This document shows, piece by piece, positions 1 through 13,192 of a stretch of DNA of 64,000 nucleotides. The DNA is from Calliopum simillimum (taxonomy: Eukaryota > Arthropoda > Insecta > Diptera > Lauxaniidae): positions 12,603,994-12,667,993 of the forward strand of contig OX638368.1 of the NCBI GenBank assembly GCA_951812925.1, given 5' to 3'. Numbering within the stretch: position 1 is the stretch's first letter; each line of letters begins with the position of its first letter. Both the position numbers and the translations under genes were made by a program. The notes beneath the pieces were generated by a model that was not told where the DNA came from, searched no databases, and worked only from the letters and a program-made list of their open reading frames with translations.

Positions 1-625
1 AAAATCGTTCTTTCAAATAATCAAATTTGAAAGTTAAAAAAAAAAATATAGGTTTTTTGCTCATATTTTTGCCAAATTTGCTCGAAAAATAAAGATTATG
101 TTCTTGCAAAAACTCAAGCGTAAATAAACTAAGTATATCTATTTTCATGGTATGGATTATATTCGGTATCAAAAATCGAGTTTTTTACGTATTTCAACAA
201 CGAGGTTGGAAAAACGCTTTTTTACCCAAAAGCAAGGCATGTTACCAAAAAAGTTCATGAGACAAAAAATGCTTAAAATCGTCCAAAAAATATGAGTGAT
301 TTTTTTTCAGAATTTTTGGGAGTTTTTTTATTTGCTTGTGTTTTGACCCATTTTTAAAGAATTGAAAAATGTGTCTCAAAAAATTCTGAAAGAATTCACT
401 CGTAATTTTTGGACGATTCTAAGCATTTTTTTGCTCACAAACTTTTTTCGTCAGATTCTAATAAATCGTTTTTGATTCTTCAGAAGCTCTGTTTTTGCCC
501 AAAAAAAGTAGTTGCTCTTAACTTTATTTTTGGAAACGTTTTATAGTTCTTCAAAAATGGGTCAAAAATTAAAAAGGTTCCAAAAGTTCCTTGTGGTGAA
601 TCCAAATTTCGACCTAGTGTCCACT
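1..625. repeat. Foldback repeat family F, copy 1 (cut by window edge)
   Basis: This is a stem-loop repeat whose arms meet near base 350: 238-313 is the approximate reverse complement of 385-455, and the outer parts (about 160-240 and 455-510) also pair. Characteristic family words are present: a 'AAAAGCAAGGCAT' block followed by a 'AAAAATGCTTAAAATCGTCC' block. The same blocks occur near 4.7, 22.4, 23.2/24.4, 46.2 and 57.6/57.95 kb. The right end near 615 resembles the end of the copy near 58330. No transposase is seen, so this is a non-autonomous or fossil element. Confidence 0.7.
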
Positions 626-3600
626 ACCAAGAATCTTCACTTTATAAATATTTAGCTAGTACCGTTAAAAAAAAAGTTCTGCAGCGTCTATTTACCCTTA
701 AAACAACATACTTTGACAAATAAGTATGGTATGGAAATGAAATAGCCCATTTTTCTCCTATATTCTAGCGGCCATGATTCAAGTTATACATTTTTGTAGA
801 AGAAAAATTGCTGAACATAATTCACATTAGCGCAAAGTGCTGAAGCGCATCGGTAGTGTTTTATCTCTGAAAAAAGTTATTAAAAATTCAAAAAGTAAGT
901 AGTTTTTAATAGCTGAATGTTACGCATACGTCATGCTGAATAAATTATTCAAAGCCGATTCATAAATTCTATTTATTTGCAGATTTTTCGCACGCTACTG
1001 TGCACTAACTAAACAAAATAACAAACACAAGCATACCTAATTAAAAGTTTAGAAATATTTTGAATCCCAGTTATTTATTGCTGTCGTCGTAGTTGTTTTT
1101 GATGTTGTATTACCTGGAATATTTTTAACATTTTCCGAGCGTTCATATTCAATTAGTTTTAAGTTTTGACTTCTAGCACTACACTAGACAAGCAAATGCT
1201 GTAAAGCAGTAAAGAAAATCAACCAATAAGTTTATTCAAGGCACAGAGGAGGGGTTATGTTGTGCAAGACATACAAAATTTGTAAAATGAAAATACAAAC
1301 TTTATGGAAAACTAACATATGCAAATGTGTTAAGTACATAAAGTTAAAAACACAAATATATGCAGCAATCTAAGCAATAATTGTATGAGTGTGCGTGTAT
1401 CGTTGGTTTTGTGTTTACAAAGTTAAGTACCGTAGTGTTGTATGTAGTAATCTCAAGAGTGCTTACATTTAAATCAAAGCCTCAAAAGATGAAAGCATTT
1501 GAGCTTCAGTCAGGTGGAACTGAGGGCAACAGCAAGTTGATAAGTCAAGATTTTGTGTGTTCAAAGTTAAAGTTGTGTGTGAGTAAGTGAACTTGTATGT
1601 AATGCATGTATGCAAACATAAAAGTTAAATGAAAATATAAACAAAAATTTGAGCTTTATAAATTTTCTGCTTGGGCAAAGTATTACGATTTAAAAAGCTT
1701 GTAACGAAATCAGTTAAAATTTTTCGAACTTTTTTTTTAATGTCAAAGAACTTACCAGACGGTCGACGTGGTCATGTATGCGTCTTGATTTATTTTCTGG
1801 CATAGATACAAAACATTCCCGGCTATCTATCTCTATATGCTGTTTTCTGTTTCTTTCTTTTGCTAGTCACTTTACTAAGAATTGAACTCTTCCGCATTAA
1901 CGACCCATTGCAAGTTTGTTTGCAACATGCCGCATTTAACCATAACATTTGGCACAGGAATTTGCACATTTGCTTGCCGACATTCTGGCACTGCGTCCAT
2001 TTGTATGCGGTTGTCTTGGCACATGAATACTGTGACAAAAAACTAAAACGTGACTTTTGAAAGCGGCAGTAGCAAAAGCAGCACATTAATCTTTTTTGGC
2101 GTTAAAGAAAATGAAAAACTAATGTTTTGCTATAGACGCAAGGTGACCAGATTTATTCTCCCTTTTAGGACGATGTATATTATTTTTCAACAAATCTGAG
2201 AAAAACCTTTAACTTTCTTGTTGTTATTATATTTTGTTCTGACATGCACCGATTAGTGATAAATTGTGTAGAAAAATGGCTAGCGTTGTAGTAAGCGGCC
2301 ACATATTAAACTAATATTTTATGGTGTAGTACTTCTTAATGAACAAAAAAGCCTCACGCACATTTGTGGTAATATGCATCGATCTTCAGATATAACCTAT
2401 CTTCAAAAGAAACAATTTAAATATTTTTTAGTTAAATGTTGCTCATACGTCATGCTTATTTAAATTCAAAAAGTTATATTTTCTATTAAAATTAAGGGCG
2501 TAATATACTTTTAGCACACAAAAGTAAAAAAAGAAAAATTTTCGAACAGAAACATTATCAGCACCTATTTTTATTTTGGGTTCGTTTAGGTTAAAAAAAA
2601 AGTATATTGTATAATTGTAAACTATATTTTCTTCACATACTTTCTTGTGGTCACCCAAGAGCTTTTTTTTGAAAACCATTACCACAATCACCGCACTAAA
2701 AGCCTGTCGTCTGTGCACTTCTTTGGCTTGACAATGAAAAATTTATACTGTTCTGGTTGCCAACAATAACAACAACAACTACAAAACTTTTGCTTCAATT
2801 TCTACTATGCCTACCTGAGACGAGGTTACATCAGTAAATTCCATTGCGAATGAATTTGCATTGCAAAGAAGCAACGTAAAAATGCTATGAAACCACATTC
2901 TTTACTTTTGCATAACTACAATGCACCACTTGATTATCCAAGTAGACTCGAAAAGTTTGCATAAGCAGCAAATTCATGCGTGACATTAAACATAGTTTAA
3001 ACATAATTTAAACATAATTTAAGTATTCAGGATAGACTAAATCAATTTTTCAAATATTTTCTGAAAAAAAGTTACTCATACGTCTCGTGAGCCAATAATA
3101 TTATTTGAGCTTTATCGGAACTCCGATGCATATCTACCATAAACATTTTTTTGATGTAAGTTCTCAAAAACTTAGATTTCACAATATCATAATTTCAAGC
3201 CTGGCCGCCTTCAGATAAGGCGCCACAGCAAGCTATATTATGGCAGCAAAGTACAAAAACAGATTTTTTGGAAAAAAATTTCAAGTGCAGAATGATGCAA
3301 AACAACTTAAGGTGACAAAGTTTTTGGGAAGTTCAGCTAAAATGTTTTCTTGGCCTCGTATAAGGCATATGAAACAAATTGTCGCGTTCAATTCTCACAC
3401 ACACATATGCTGCTGTAAGTCTCTGCGCCTTGTTTGAGTTTACTACTTGCACTCCAACTGCCAGACAAAGGATTCTACACATACACCATAACAACATTCA
3501 ACTGTATGATACTTGCCTTATGCAAGTATAACTGTTTCTCTTTTAGTTTTTCCTATTTTTCTTCAATATTTGCCGTATTTTGTTTTATTTATCTTTTAGC

Positions 3601-4347
3601 TAAACAGAAAAATGGGAAAAATTTCGAAAACAAAATACTTGCTGTCAAGGACATACAGACTCATATACGAGTATGTAAGTAAAGTAGTAAATTGTGCTGC
3701 AAAATACACTGTTTTTGACAAATTTACCAGCGTAAAACAAACAAAAATAAGAAAAAGCAAGAAAAACAAAACAAAAAAGAACAACAAACAGAAAACAAAA
3801 ATAAAATTTTTGTATGCGTGTTTAGGGATTTAAGGATCACTGCAAGGTGTATATTTAGATTTATGTAAATATTGCTCTTTTGTGCTGTCACACTAGAGAA
3901 CAATGTATTTGACAGCCGAGTGGGCTAACAAAAATAGAAAAATTATTATTATTTTCGCGTTAGCAGAGAATATTTTTGGTTAAAGACAAACTCGCAAAAA
4001 ACCAACTACCAAAATATTTTGAGAAAAACTACATATAGAAGAGGAATTATGTAAATAGAGAAAAAGAGTCTTTTGAAGAATGAAAGTTAAATCAAAAACA
4101 CAAAAAAAAAAAAAAATAAAAAACTGTTCAATATTTTGAGGAAATCAAGTCAATGTGCTGATTGGCGGTGTCAGCTCGAAAATTTCATATCAAAAATCCC
4201 AATTTTAATTTTAATCAAGCCCACTTACAGGGCTTGCAATGAAAAACTTTTGTCGAACAAAAAGTACATAAGAGTTTACCAAAGAACAGGTATAAACTTC
4301 TTGTTGTCTTCTTTTATCTTTAAGAAAAAGATGCATTAATTTTATAT
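626..4347. other. Non-coding AT-rich stretch, no gene seen
   Basis: I see no coding sequence with convincing composition, no RNA gene and no terminal repeats. Short reading frames here are rich in Phe, Lys, Asn and Cys, as chance AT-rich frames are. Three copies of a roughly 20-bp motif (core ACTCATACGTC or GCATACGTC) lie at 917-936, 2436-2456 and 3071-3090; see the findings. Confidence 0.6.
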
Positions 4348-4400
4348 TTCCAACAAAATTCTAAGCAATTTTTTTATAAAAAACTTTTTTTGAGGATGAT
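4348..4400 (+). repeat. Direct repeat flanking F copy 2 (left)
   Basis: A 53-bp block beginning TTCCAACAAAATTCTAAGCA is repeated in the same orientation at 5925-5978 with about eight differences. The two copies sit immediately outside the two ends of the foldback element, in a duplication-like arrangement. Confidence 0.7.
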
Positions 4401-4872
4401 TATCAGACCGGGTCGTTATATAGATTCATACCAAAACCAAATCAAAAGCTAGAGAGATTCTTAAAAACAAAATCTGCATAATTTTTTTTCGTTTTGAGAA
4501 AAATCAATGGAACACTTTTGATTCTAATGAAGGCTTATTTTGGCTAAAAAACCTGGGTTTTGGTCATCATTTTTTAAAAATGGACACTCAAGTGTGCTTT
4601 AAAAATAAAAAGAATTTTGGCGTTTTTTTTTTTTTTTGGGGCATAGTTAATATTCAGTTTCTAAATCTATTTTTTTACGATTTCAGTAACGAGGTCGGAA
4701 AAACGATTTTTATTCAAAAGGAAAAGACTCCACAAAAAAAGAAATCTGGCAAAAAATTCTTCAAACACTTTTTCTGTAAATTTCTTTGCTTTTGAGTAAA
4801 AAATAATTTTTCCGACCGTAATTAAAAATCGTAAAAAATTGATTTTTGAAATCAAATATTATCTATACCCAA

Positions 4873-5665
4873 GATTAGGTTAGGTTAAGGTGGCGGCAAT
4901 ATTGCCACACATAGACCGCAAGGGTCCATAGTGATACCACAAACTTATTAACGTCTATTCATAAACTCTGGTCCTTTCAGTATAGTGTTTGTCCAAACTG
5001 AAGGATCCTGTAAGCACAGCGAATCTTTTAATGTCACTTAGGTGAATTTTAGTGAGTTCTTTTAGGGAATTAAAAAATGGCTGACCAAAAAATTTCAGTC
5101 TAATTCTTGCAAGAGCAGTACAAAGACATAAAAGGTGTTCAATTGTTTCCTCTTCCTCAGACCCGTGACAGTTTCTGCAGCAGTTGTTGGAGACTATGCC
5201 CAGTCCAAAGGCATGATGACCAATTAGACAATGACCAGTCACAACTCTAGTCAGCAGGCTGCACTCACTCCTCGTCAGAGATAGTAAATATTTGGATAAA
5301 TCTGCTTTGTGAAAACAAGGCCAAAAATACTTTGTTATAGCGCTAGTGGGGGATTGTTCCCAGCGTCTATCCGCTACTGAGAACATTTGAGCGTTCTTTA
5401 AAAAAAAGAAATGTTGAAGCGGTGCTGGAATTTTAATGTGTTGATCTTCTAAAAGAGCTCCCGTTTTTGCTGATAGATCTGCCATTTCATTTCCTGAAAT
5501 TTCGCAATGCGACGGCACCCACTGAAGGGATACCTGGTTGTTTTCACTAAGGGAATCTAAAGCGGCAAAACATTCAAAAACTGTCTTTGATTTAATAAAG
5601 TTTGATTTTAAAGCTTTTAAAGCAGCTTGACTATCGACATATAGTGCAATTTCCTTCTCGCCTAC
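4873..5665 (-). mobile_element. 5'-truncated LOA/I-type non-LTR retrotransposon insertion
   Basis: This insertion lies in the right arm of F copy 2. ACCCAA at 4867-4872 is repeated at 5666-5671 and is the likely target-site duplication. On the minus strand the 3' untranslated end finishes with CCTAACCTAATCT and has no poly(A) tail. The 5' end is truncated inside the RNase H domain, as is usual for incompletely reverse-transcribed copies. Non-LTR clades that carry RNase H (LOA, I, Outcast, some R1) fit; Jockey, which lacks RNase H, does not. Confidence 0.8.
4955..5665 (-). pseudogene. RNase H and C-terminal Cys/His region of a LOA/I-type reverse transcriptase polyprotein, 5'-truncated
   Basis: About 236 codons remain open with no stop. 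The frame enters at the truncated 5' end with ...ALYVDSQAALKALKS, the third-acidic-residue motif of RNase H1. It continues to WVPSHCEISGNEMADLSAKT, which holds the conserved His and the last catalytic Asp (NEMAD). The first half of RNase H (the TDGS and Glu motifs) is missing, so the fragment cannot be catalytic. Downstream come VVTGHCLIGHHAFGLGI and a zinc-knuckle-like CRNC...EHLLCLC segment, typical of the tail of LOA/R1-like pol proteins. About 34 codons upstream in the same frame come from the surrounding foldback repeat and are not part of the protein. The intact frame suggests a fairly recent insertion. Confidence 0.85.
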
Positions 5666-5924
5666 ACCCAAAAAAAAAGTAATTTTTAAACGCCAAAATT
5701 TTCGTATATTCATCTTGTAACGAAACAAAAAAGTTATGTCTATAAAACATGTTTTTTTGGCCAAAATTGGCCTTCAGTAGAATCAAAAATGCTCCATTAG
5801 TTTTTCTTAGAATGCAATAAAAATGATGCAGATATCGTTCCTAAGAGTCCCTTTAACTTTTGAGTTGGTTTTGAGATGATTATATTTTGCTTCATACAAA
5901 ATCGACAGGGTCTAACACACATTT

Positions 5925-5978
5925 TTCCAACAAAATTCTTAGCAATTTTTTCATAACAAAATTTTTGTGGAGGATGAC
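5925..5978 (+). repeat. Direct repeat flanking F copy 2 (right)
   Basis: This is the partner of 4348-4400 in the same orientation, ending GAGGATGA versus GAGGATGACC. A true target-site duplication would be unusually long at ~53 bp, so a pre-existing tandem duplication at the insertion site is the alternative. Confidence 0.7.
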
Positions 5979-8900
5979 CACAAAATTTTCAAGACTTGTT
6001 TTTTTGGTCTTCAAAGTCTGAGTGAACTATGGTGAGATTTGCCAGAGAATGCTTCGTAAATATAAAGAAGCTTATTTACGACATCCTTTAACTTTTCTTA
6101 AAATAGCAGGTTCTACTTAATTAGTTTTAGATGGCAGTTTAATCTTTCTTTTCCATTATATTTCTTTAAATTATTTTTGGAGAAACTATTTGGTCTTAAA
6201 TTATACTATTTATCCAAACATGAGTTTGAAAATGTTTATACTGTTTTCACGCTAGAAATATACATGCGATATGTAACACAAGCCTCAAATGTCTTAGAAA
6301 TTCACGACAAATTTAGTAAAAAGAAATTTCAAGTAACAATCCTACTTACAATAAATTGTTTTGCACAAAGACTACGCTTTTAACTCATACCACTTTCTTT
6401 CATTCACATTAAAATCAAAAAGGGGAAGTAAAAGTGTACTATACGTACTTTGTTGTTGTAAGGTTTCACATTCTAGTCGCCTCTGTGTCTAAAGCAGACG
6501 ATGTAAGTTGACACTATGTGACTTAACTGGTCAAAGGCTTAACTCTTATTTTGTACAGTAACAAATATCAGTAAAATTTTACATAAAACTCAAAACTATA
6601 TACCAGCTAAGTGACAAAGTGTATTGAAAACTGTAAATATTTCAGTAATTCATTTCCACTGTTTGTCTTCGTAGTTACAATCGAAAAATTGAAAAATTTC
6701 TAAGAAAAAAAAGCCTTTGAAAACTTTAAATCTACACTATTAGTGTAGCTATGCTAAGTTTCTGAAAGCTGCAATGTTTCATTTTTGCTCCACCAAACAA
6801 TAGCACAACAGGAGCACTGTAAAACACCACAACTGTAAGAATTATAGAATGGCAAAGAAAGAGAAACTAAAATTGTAAAAGTTGCAAGAAAGTGATAAAA
6901 AAACTAAAAAAATTCTCACAAAAACAACCATTCACAGACCTAGGGAGACTCGCATTTTCTGTTTAATACCAAAATTGCTTCGCCTGTGTACTATAGAAAC
7001 TGTAGCCACAATTCCACTGCTAACGTTGCACTAAGCCAAGAAGGTGACTAGCAACAAACGTCATCAATATCATCGTCGCCATCAAAGGCTTAAGTTGCAA
7101 AATGAAGTAGACGCTTGGCGTAGTCAATAAACATGCTGAGCCATCCATGCTCTAGTTGCTAAATGGTTGGCAACTCAGGTTGGCAGCAGCAGCAGCTAAG
7201 GTGATAACTTTAACTCGTATTTTAAGCATATTGATTATTTTTGTTGTTGTTGTTGCTGTGTGCATTTTAGCCACATATGAATTCACAGCAACAAAAGCGG
7301 TATCTTTGCTAGCTAAGCGCATTATTGATAGGTTTAAGCGATTGAATATATTTTTGTAACTCATTGCATAGTGGAAAAAGTCAAAGATATCTTAAAGAAT
7401 TAATCGAATGACATTTACAAAATGTTGAAGTATGTAATATGTTGCTGGTATTCAAATGAAATAGAAAAAAATTATTTTTTTAATTCTTTTCAGCATTACT
7501 ATAAAATTTATTCTCACTTGTAAAATGAAATTTTAAAAAGCTTGACGTCTTAGCGCTTAGAATTTCTAGCTAGAATATAAACTTTTATTAAGCTTGGCTT
7601 TGCTTCGGAACAAAAAAAAGTTATTACCACTATTATGAGTGGTTTAATTATACATATTACCCCACTGTTCCATCTCAATGGCTTCAGCTAAGTCTTCTTA
7701 TTTCCCCCTGGTACCTCTAACTGCTGCATGTTAGGTATTAGTTTGAATGCACAGCCACAGAATTAACTCTTGTCCACAAGTCCACAATTTGTTACATTGT
7801 TTGTTTTTCCACATAACTATGCAGCACAAATAAATACTCAAGAAAAAACAGTTTAAAGCGAACATGCTCATCCAGAATAAAAATTTCAAAAATTTGGTCC
7901 GCGTATAAAAAGCGTTGCAAAATAAAAAGAATTAAAATTTTGCTTCTGAAGTTATAAAAATTTTGTAAAAACTACACTAAACAACATGAATTTTTGAGTC
8001 TTGTGTTTTTTTTTTTTTAGGAAATCTTATTGTTCACTCAATTTATTGTTTTTTGGTCAATGTGAATAGTCTCCGTGTGCATGTCTGTTTTAAAGTGAAA
8101 AGTTACTTAAAAGTTAAAGCATGTGGTGAGCTAAATGGCTAAAAGCGCTTGTTTGTTAACACTAGAAATAAGCGCGTAATCGCTATTAATTAAAATCTTA
8201 TTTTACTTTTTTTTAACATTTTTCTATTTTTATTTTGTTTGTTTACTACTCTGTTTTCATATTTGTAGTTTTTAGTACACTGTGAAAATTGCTTTTGAAG
8301 AATATTTTTATATTCTTCTAAGGAAACTGACATTGAGAAAAATTTATATATGTTTTTATTATTTATCTATGATTTAAAATGTATCATGTTACTTGCCTTA
8401 AAGTATGCAACGAAAAAATAATATCGGTAAAAGACCGAAAACTAACTTACCCAGTAGGCATCATTGGCATTTGTAACACTCATTTATAAAAAATTTCCTT
8501 TTTTATGTCAACGAACGATTTGCAACTGCTGCGGAAGTAATGACGCCTAACAAGTCAATCCATAGCGTCTTAGCCGTTGTATGCTTTAGGCTTCTAGTGG
8601 TGCTGTGCCCGCATGCATATTTACAGATTTGTCCTTTTGCCAAATTGTATGCAGCAAATAAGTTGAAATGAAATCTTTGGCATTGGTGCGCTATTTTATT
8701 ACATTAAAAATTTACACTTGTCTGCAGTGTTTACACTTAATTCTATTAGATATATCTATGTTGCTTTTTCATCTTTTGCTTTTTTTACATACTTTCCCAA
8801 GTAGAAGGCAAGATAAGTGACAACAATATTGCAAAACATCAAGAACTTGAAGATTAGAATAAATATAATAATGATTAAAATTCTTAGATTGAACGTTTTT

Positions 8901-9429
8901 GTGTATTTTCGGGCTCTTTTTGAGTAAACACTAAATAAACCACATCTTTGATAAAAAGATATTACGTTTCACTATAAACAAGAAGCTAAAGAAAATTTTA
9001 GAAATTAAGAAAACTTTTTAAAAAACTAAATTGAAAAAAGTTAGAGTTTTATTTCGCTCGGTTCGCTTTACCTGAAATCAAATCTTTTCATCTGTGGAAA
9101 ATAGTTTCATAGATATGAGAAACTTGTTTTTTAAGATAAAAGAGGCGCAGCTGCACGCACTTTTAATTTATAATTTTTTCCAAGTGCCAATTACGTATGA
9201 ACAAAATCTAATTCACCGCAGTGAAAGAGTCCAACAGAAAGGACGAATTTTACTCAAATACTGTTCGTATGCATATGTACCAAATCTCATTTACCAATGT
9301 CAAATAGTATCAAAGATAGGATTGATTGTTTTGACAACAGCTACATATTTTCGTATGAATTGCGTTTTTCCAACCTTCAACGACTTGGTGGCACAGTCGA
9401 AATTTTTCAGATGAATGAAGCAAAAAAAT
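5979..9429. other. Non-coding AT-rich stretch, no gene seen
   Basis: No supported gene. The region 7150-7365 is open on both strands but is a low-complexity Ala/Val-rich GCA/GTT stretch, best read as chance. I found no terminal repeats or RNA genes. Confidence 0.55.
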
Positions 9430-9500
9430 CATCCTGAAACCGACTCAAAAGTTAGACAGACTCTTAGAAACGATACTTGCGTTATTATTTTTTTTTTAAT
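9430..9500 (+). repeat. Fragment of foldback family F (arm end only)
   Basis: The words CTCAAAAGTTAGACAGACTC and AGAAACGATACTTGCG match the outer arm of the family copy starting near 55755. No second arm is recognisable beside it. A homopolymer T run follows at about 9558-9585. Confidence 0.6.
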
Positions 9501-9731
9501 TCCAAAAAAAAAAAACGTGGCATAAAATCTCTCTTCTGTTTGTGATTGAAACAAATTATTTTTTTTTTTTTTTTTTTTTTTTTTTGAAAAAGGTGTATTT
9601 TTACACACAGACAATTTCTTGAGTAAAAAAGCTTAAAATTTAATTTTGTAGCTTTTTTTTTTCATTCAAGTATAAAGAAAATTTATCGTGTTATGTCTTC
9701 ATCGTAGAATATTATAATATTTGGAAACTTA

Positions 9732-10056
9732 GGGGAACTGATGCTATTGTAGTATAGGTAAATTTTTTTGAAATTTGCAAGAAAACCGTTAGATCAAATT
9801 CACCAAAATTTTTTATGCTGATCACTGAAGTATTGGCTATAGAATATATTTCAACAAAATGTATGTAATTTCATTTAAAAAAGTTATTGAGCAAAATCTG
9901 TGCAAAAAATCCGGAAAAAAAATCAACTACACGCGACTTTGTTTGGTGCATGACAGCAGCACATCCCTGGTTTTTCATGTTTTCTGGCAGGATAAAAACA
10001 GAGTTATGCGACTTTACCACATTGAAAAACTATACCACAATAGAATCAGTTATCAA
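9732..10056. mobile_element. Element A, short copy (~325 bp MITE-like)
   Basis: It starts GGGGAACTGATGCTATTGT after a TA dinucleotide (9730-9731). It ends with ACTATACCACAATAGAATCA in inverted orientation, the last few bases being diverged. The interior matches the longer copy at 25770-26624 in blocks, for example the words around GAAGTATTGGCTA and AAAGTTATTGAGCAAAATCTG. Reading frames across it are not coding. It looks like a deletion derivative of the same DNA transposon family. Confidence 0.8.
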
Positions 10057-12309
10057 TAAACATTATAACTTTTGGATGTTTCATCATACTTCTTACGTTT
10101 ATTACGACAAATTCAACTATTTTGTTCTTTTTTTTTATTGTGGCAAAAAAAAAAAAATTTTTTTCTCGCCCAAATAAGTTACCATAACCTTGCACAAGTC
10201 CTTCTCAGGCGAGTCCTTTCTTTATTTTCTCTCTATCTCTCTCTGTGATAAAACAAATATTTGACCGCTGCACCTGTCTTTTAGCATAAAAATTGCATTT
10301 TAATGAAAACGTTGACAAAAGCGCGCAATTTAAACAAATAAATTATTAATAATGTTTTTATTATCTGATAAAAAAAATGCATAAAATAAACGGTACAGCA
10401 ATTGTCAATATTTTTATATCATGCATCACTGCAATTGCGTTAACGCAGCGCAATGAAGTGTTGATGAAGCGCAGATAGCTATGAGGATGATGACCTGAAT
10501 GCAGATATTTACATACAGCGCAAACAAAGTAAAATGGACTAAAATTCGAGTGTCATACTTAACAAATTTTAAGTGAACTTTATAAATTTTGCTTTATTTT
10601 TTAAGTTAATTTTTTTTTTTTTCCATAACACATTTTTGCTGTAAAACGCATTGTTTTTTTATTTTGATGATGAATTGAAACGTAAGTAATAAATAATTTA
10701 CGCTACACTACGCTACTCCAATTGACTTCCGTATGATGTAAAAATATCAAAAATGATTCCAAAAATAAATGGTGTAGCAGCAAAAATTTATTTTTCTCAT
10801 TTATTTTGCACACGAAATGTTTTGTGTGAATATTCATTTGAATTTCATTGATGCTGCTGCCAAAAAGAGCAAACAGAAAAAACGTAGCAACTGCAGTATT
10901 TGCTGCATGAGGCAAACATACATACATCTAGTTGCTTTTCTTTTCTTCATTTTTTTATAATTTTGGTGTAATATATTTCCAGTTTACGTTTGCAAATGCA
11001 TGACACACACACACATAAGCATATAAGTGCATGTATGCATAAATATATCTAAACCTACATACAATTGGTTTCAGCATACGATATATTTTGGAGTATACTG
11101 CACTGCTGCTATTGTTGTTGCAGCAGCATTACTAATCCAATGTCCTGTCATTTTGTACTGCAAGGAACTTCAATATAATGATGCAATTTAGACTGTCATG
11201 TGACACAGTTGCCACAGTACCATTGCCAATGGTTGGGTGGATTGCAGCACTCGTATATATAATATTTCAAAGTCAATTGTAGGAACTTAGCATCCATTGC
11301 AACTGCTACCAATAAGCATGAATCAGTTGACTTGTTGGAATAAGCATACTGTAAGCAGAACTGACAGGCAAGAGCACATGCTATGCATATGAATATGTGT
11401 TATATAGGCTTCACAGAATATATGGCATGAGAGAAGAATTCAAATTTGAGTTTATTTGATTTGTGGAACATATTTTTTATAAAATTTCGCTCAAATTCCT
11501 TCAACTATGCCATTGTGTCATATGACTGCTGGCATCACTAGCATCACAGCGGCATTGATCGCTGCCAAAAATGAAATTCGATGATTTCAATATTTTTGTT
11601 ATGATTCACCAGCAGCATCGTTGAGTGTAGCAAGGTAAACATGAAAACGAAATGAAATTGTGCTCAGAGTGACCTTTTTGAAATGCGAAAAAGAACACAC
11701 CAATCGGAAATCGCATGACACAGAAACGGAAACAAACTTTTCATACACCAATAATTGCATTTGGCAATGGTTGGCTGTTGCAATTTCGTTTCTGTTGTTC
11801 ACAGTAGAAAAAAGCATTTTCAATTAAAAGCACATAAGGACAACATGCAGACAACACATGCATGCACTCTCACACTTAAACTCACAGACGAAAAAACATA
11901 TGGAATTATGTCTGTCCTTTTTAAGAAGATTTATTACAATAAATTACAATTGTTATTACTTAAGTTATTACAATTGCAACTTTTATAGTTGTTGCTTGAG
12001 TTTATATTCCTTTGGTCTTCGTTGGTGTTTTTGTTGGAGTTGTTGTTGTTATTTTAGCTTCTCTTATTGCAGTTGTAAGTTTAATTGAATTTATGTGTGC
12101 ACTTTATGGCATTACTATTAAGTTTTCTTAAATGAAATGAAAGCAAATGAAGTTGTCATACATAGGAGTTTGTTTGTATAGAAGTTTTCTTTAAAAAGGG
12201 TGGGTCATACAAAAAAAAAAAATGTGAATGTTTGAAAATCTCTCCTTAACCCTTGAATGGTGGCACATGTAAGCTATGTCGACTAATTAAGAATGCGTGA
12301 GTACATAAA
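10057..12309. other. Non-coding stretch, no gene seen
   Basis: The sequence contains scattered microsatellite-like CA, CTCT and GTT runs (for example 10985-11002 and 12035-12050) and ordinary AT-rich DNA. No coding, RNA or transposon signature is recognisable. Confidence 0.5.
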
Positions 12310-13192
12310 AATAATAATAAATCAATATGTCAATATATCAATATATCAATGCATCAATATTTCAATGAATCAGTATTTCAATATATCAATGAATCAGTGT
12401 ATCAATATATCAATAGATCAATATATCAATATATCAATGTTTCAATGTATCAATGTATCAATATGTCAATATATCAATATATCAATATATCAATATATCA
12501 ATATATCAATATATCAATATATCAATATATCAATATATCAATGTATCAATATATCAATATATCAATATATCAATACATCAATATATCAATATATCAATAT
12601 ATCAATGTATCAATATATCAATACATCAATATATCAATATATCAATGTATCAATGTATCAATATATCATAATATCAATATATCAATGTATCAATGTATCA
12701 ATGTATCAAAATATCAATATATCAATCTATTAATGTATCGATATATAAATACATCAATGAATCACCATTTTAATTTAACAATATTTCAAAACATCAATAT
12801 ATCGGTGTGTCATTATATCAATATTTCAATTCATAAGTATATCAATATGTCCATACATTAATGTATCGATATGACAATATACATCAAAGCATCAATATTT
12901 CAAAACACCAATATATCAATGTGACAATATATCAATTAATCATACATGACTATATCAATATCTCAGATCGATAAATCGGTATGTCAATATATGAATATAT
13001 CAGCATATCAATACATCAGTATAATAATACATCAAACTATTAATATATTGGTATAATATTGTACTATAGCAAAATGTCATTATATCAACACATAAAAATA
13101 TCAATATATAAATACATCAATATATCATTAAATCAATATATCAAAATATCAATATATCAATATATCAATTTATCAATATATCAATATATACA
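12310..13192 (+). repeat. 8-bp tandem repeat (CAATATAT)n, ~880 bp
   Basis: The unit CAATATAT is nearly pure between about 12465 and 12720 and progressively degenerate toward 13192, with ATCAAT words still visible. An 8-bp unit without stop codons keeps three forward frames open, giving Gln-Tyr-Ile-Asn-Ile-Ser repeats of up to 170 residues. These are artefacts of the repeat, not proteins. Confidence 0.95.

Larger units (their letters stand above)
4401..5924. mobile_element. Foldback family F, copy 2, carrying a retroelement insertion
   Basis: Left arm 4401-4740 pairs with 4790-4866 plus 5672-5917 on the right. The outer ends read AGACCGGGTC (about 4406) and GACAGGGTCT (about 5905-5914), in inverted orientation. 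The pairing is continuous only if 4873-5665 is removed, because that stretch is a retrotransposon fragment inserted in the right arm. The uninterrupted copy at 57.4-58.3 kb shows the expected joined sequence around 58050-58090. No transposase is encoded, and the mechanism of mobility is unknown. Confidence 0.75.

Noticed and set aside
4860..4890. TTAGGTTAGGTTA as telomeric-type repeat (TTAGG)n
   Set aside because: Only two to three units, and they lie exactly at the 3' end of the retroelement insertion where such words are common in fly elements.
4955..5764. Full 269-codon frame as a single protein
   Set aside because: The first ~34 codons belong to the surrounding foldback repeat; only the part from about 5665 downward is retroelement protein.
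9094..9414. 106-codon plus-strand frame
   Set aside because: Looked somewhat balanced in composition, but no family features and no promoter or splice context were seen.
12293..12861. Three overlapping plus-strand reading frames of up to 170 codons with Gln-Tyr-Ile-Asn-Ile-Ser repeats
   Set aside because: They are produced by the stop-free 8-bp repeat CAATATAT; three frames are open at once with nearly the same repeat protein.
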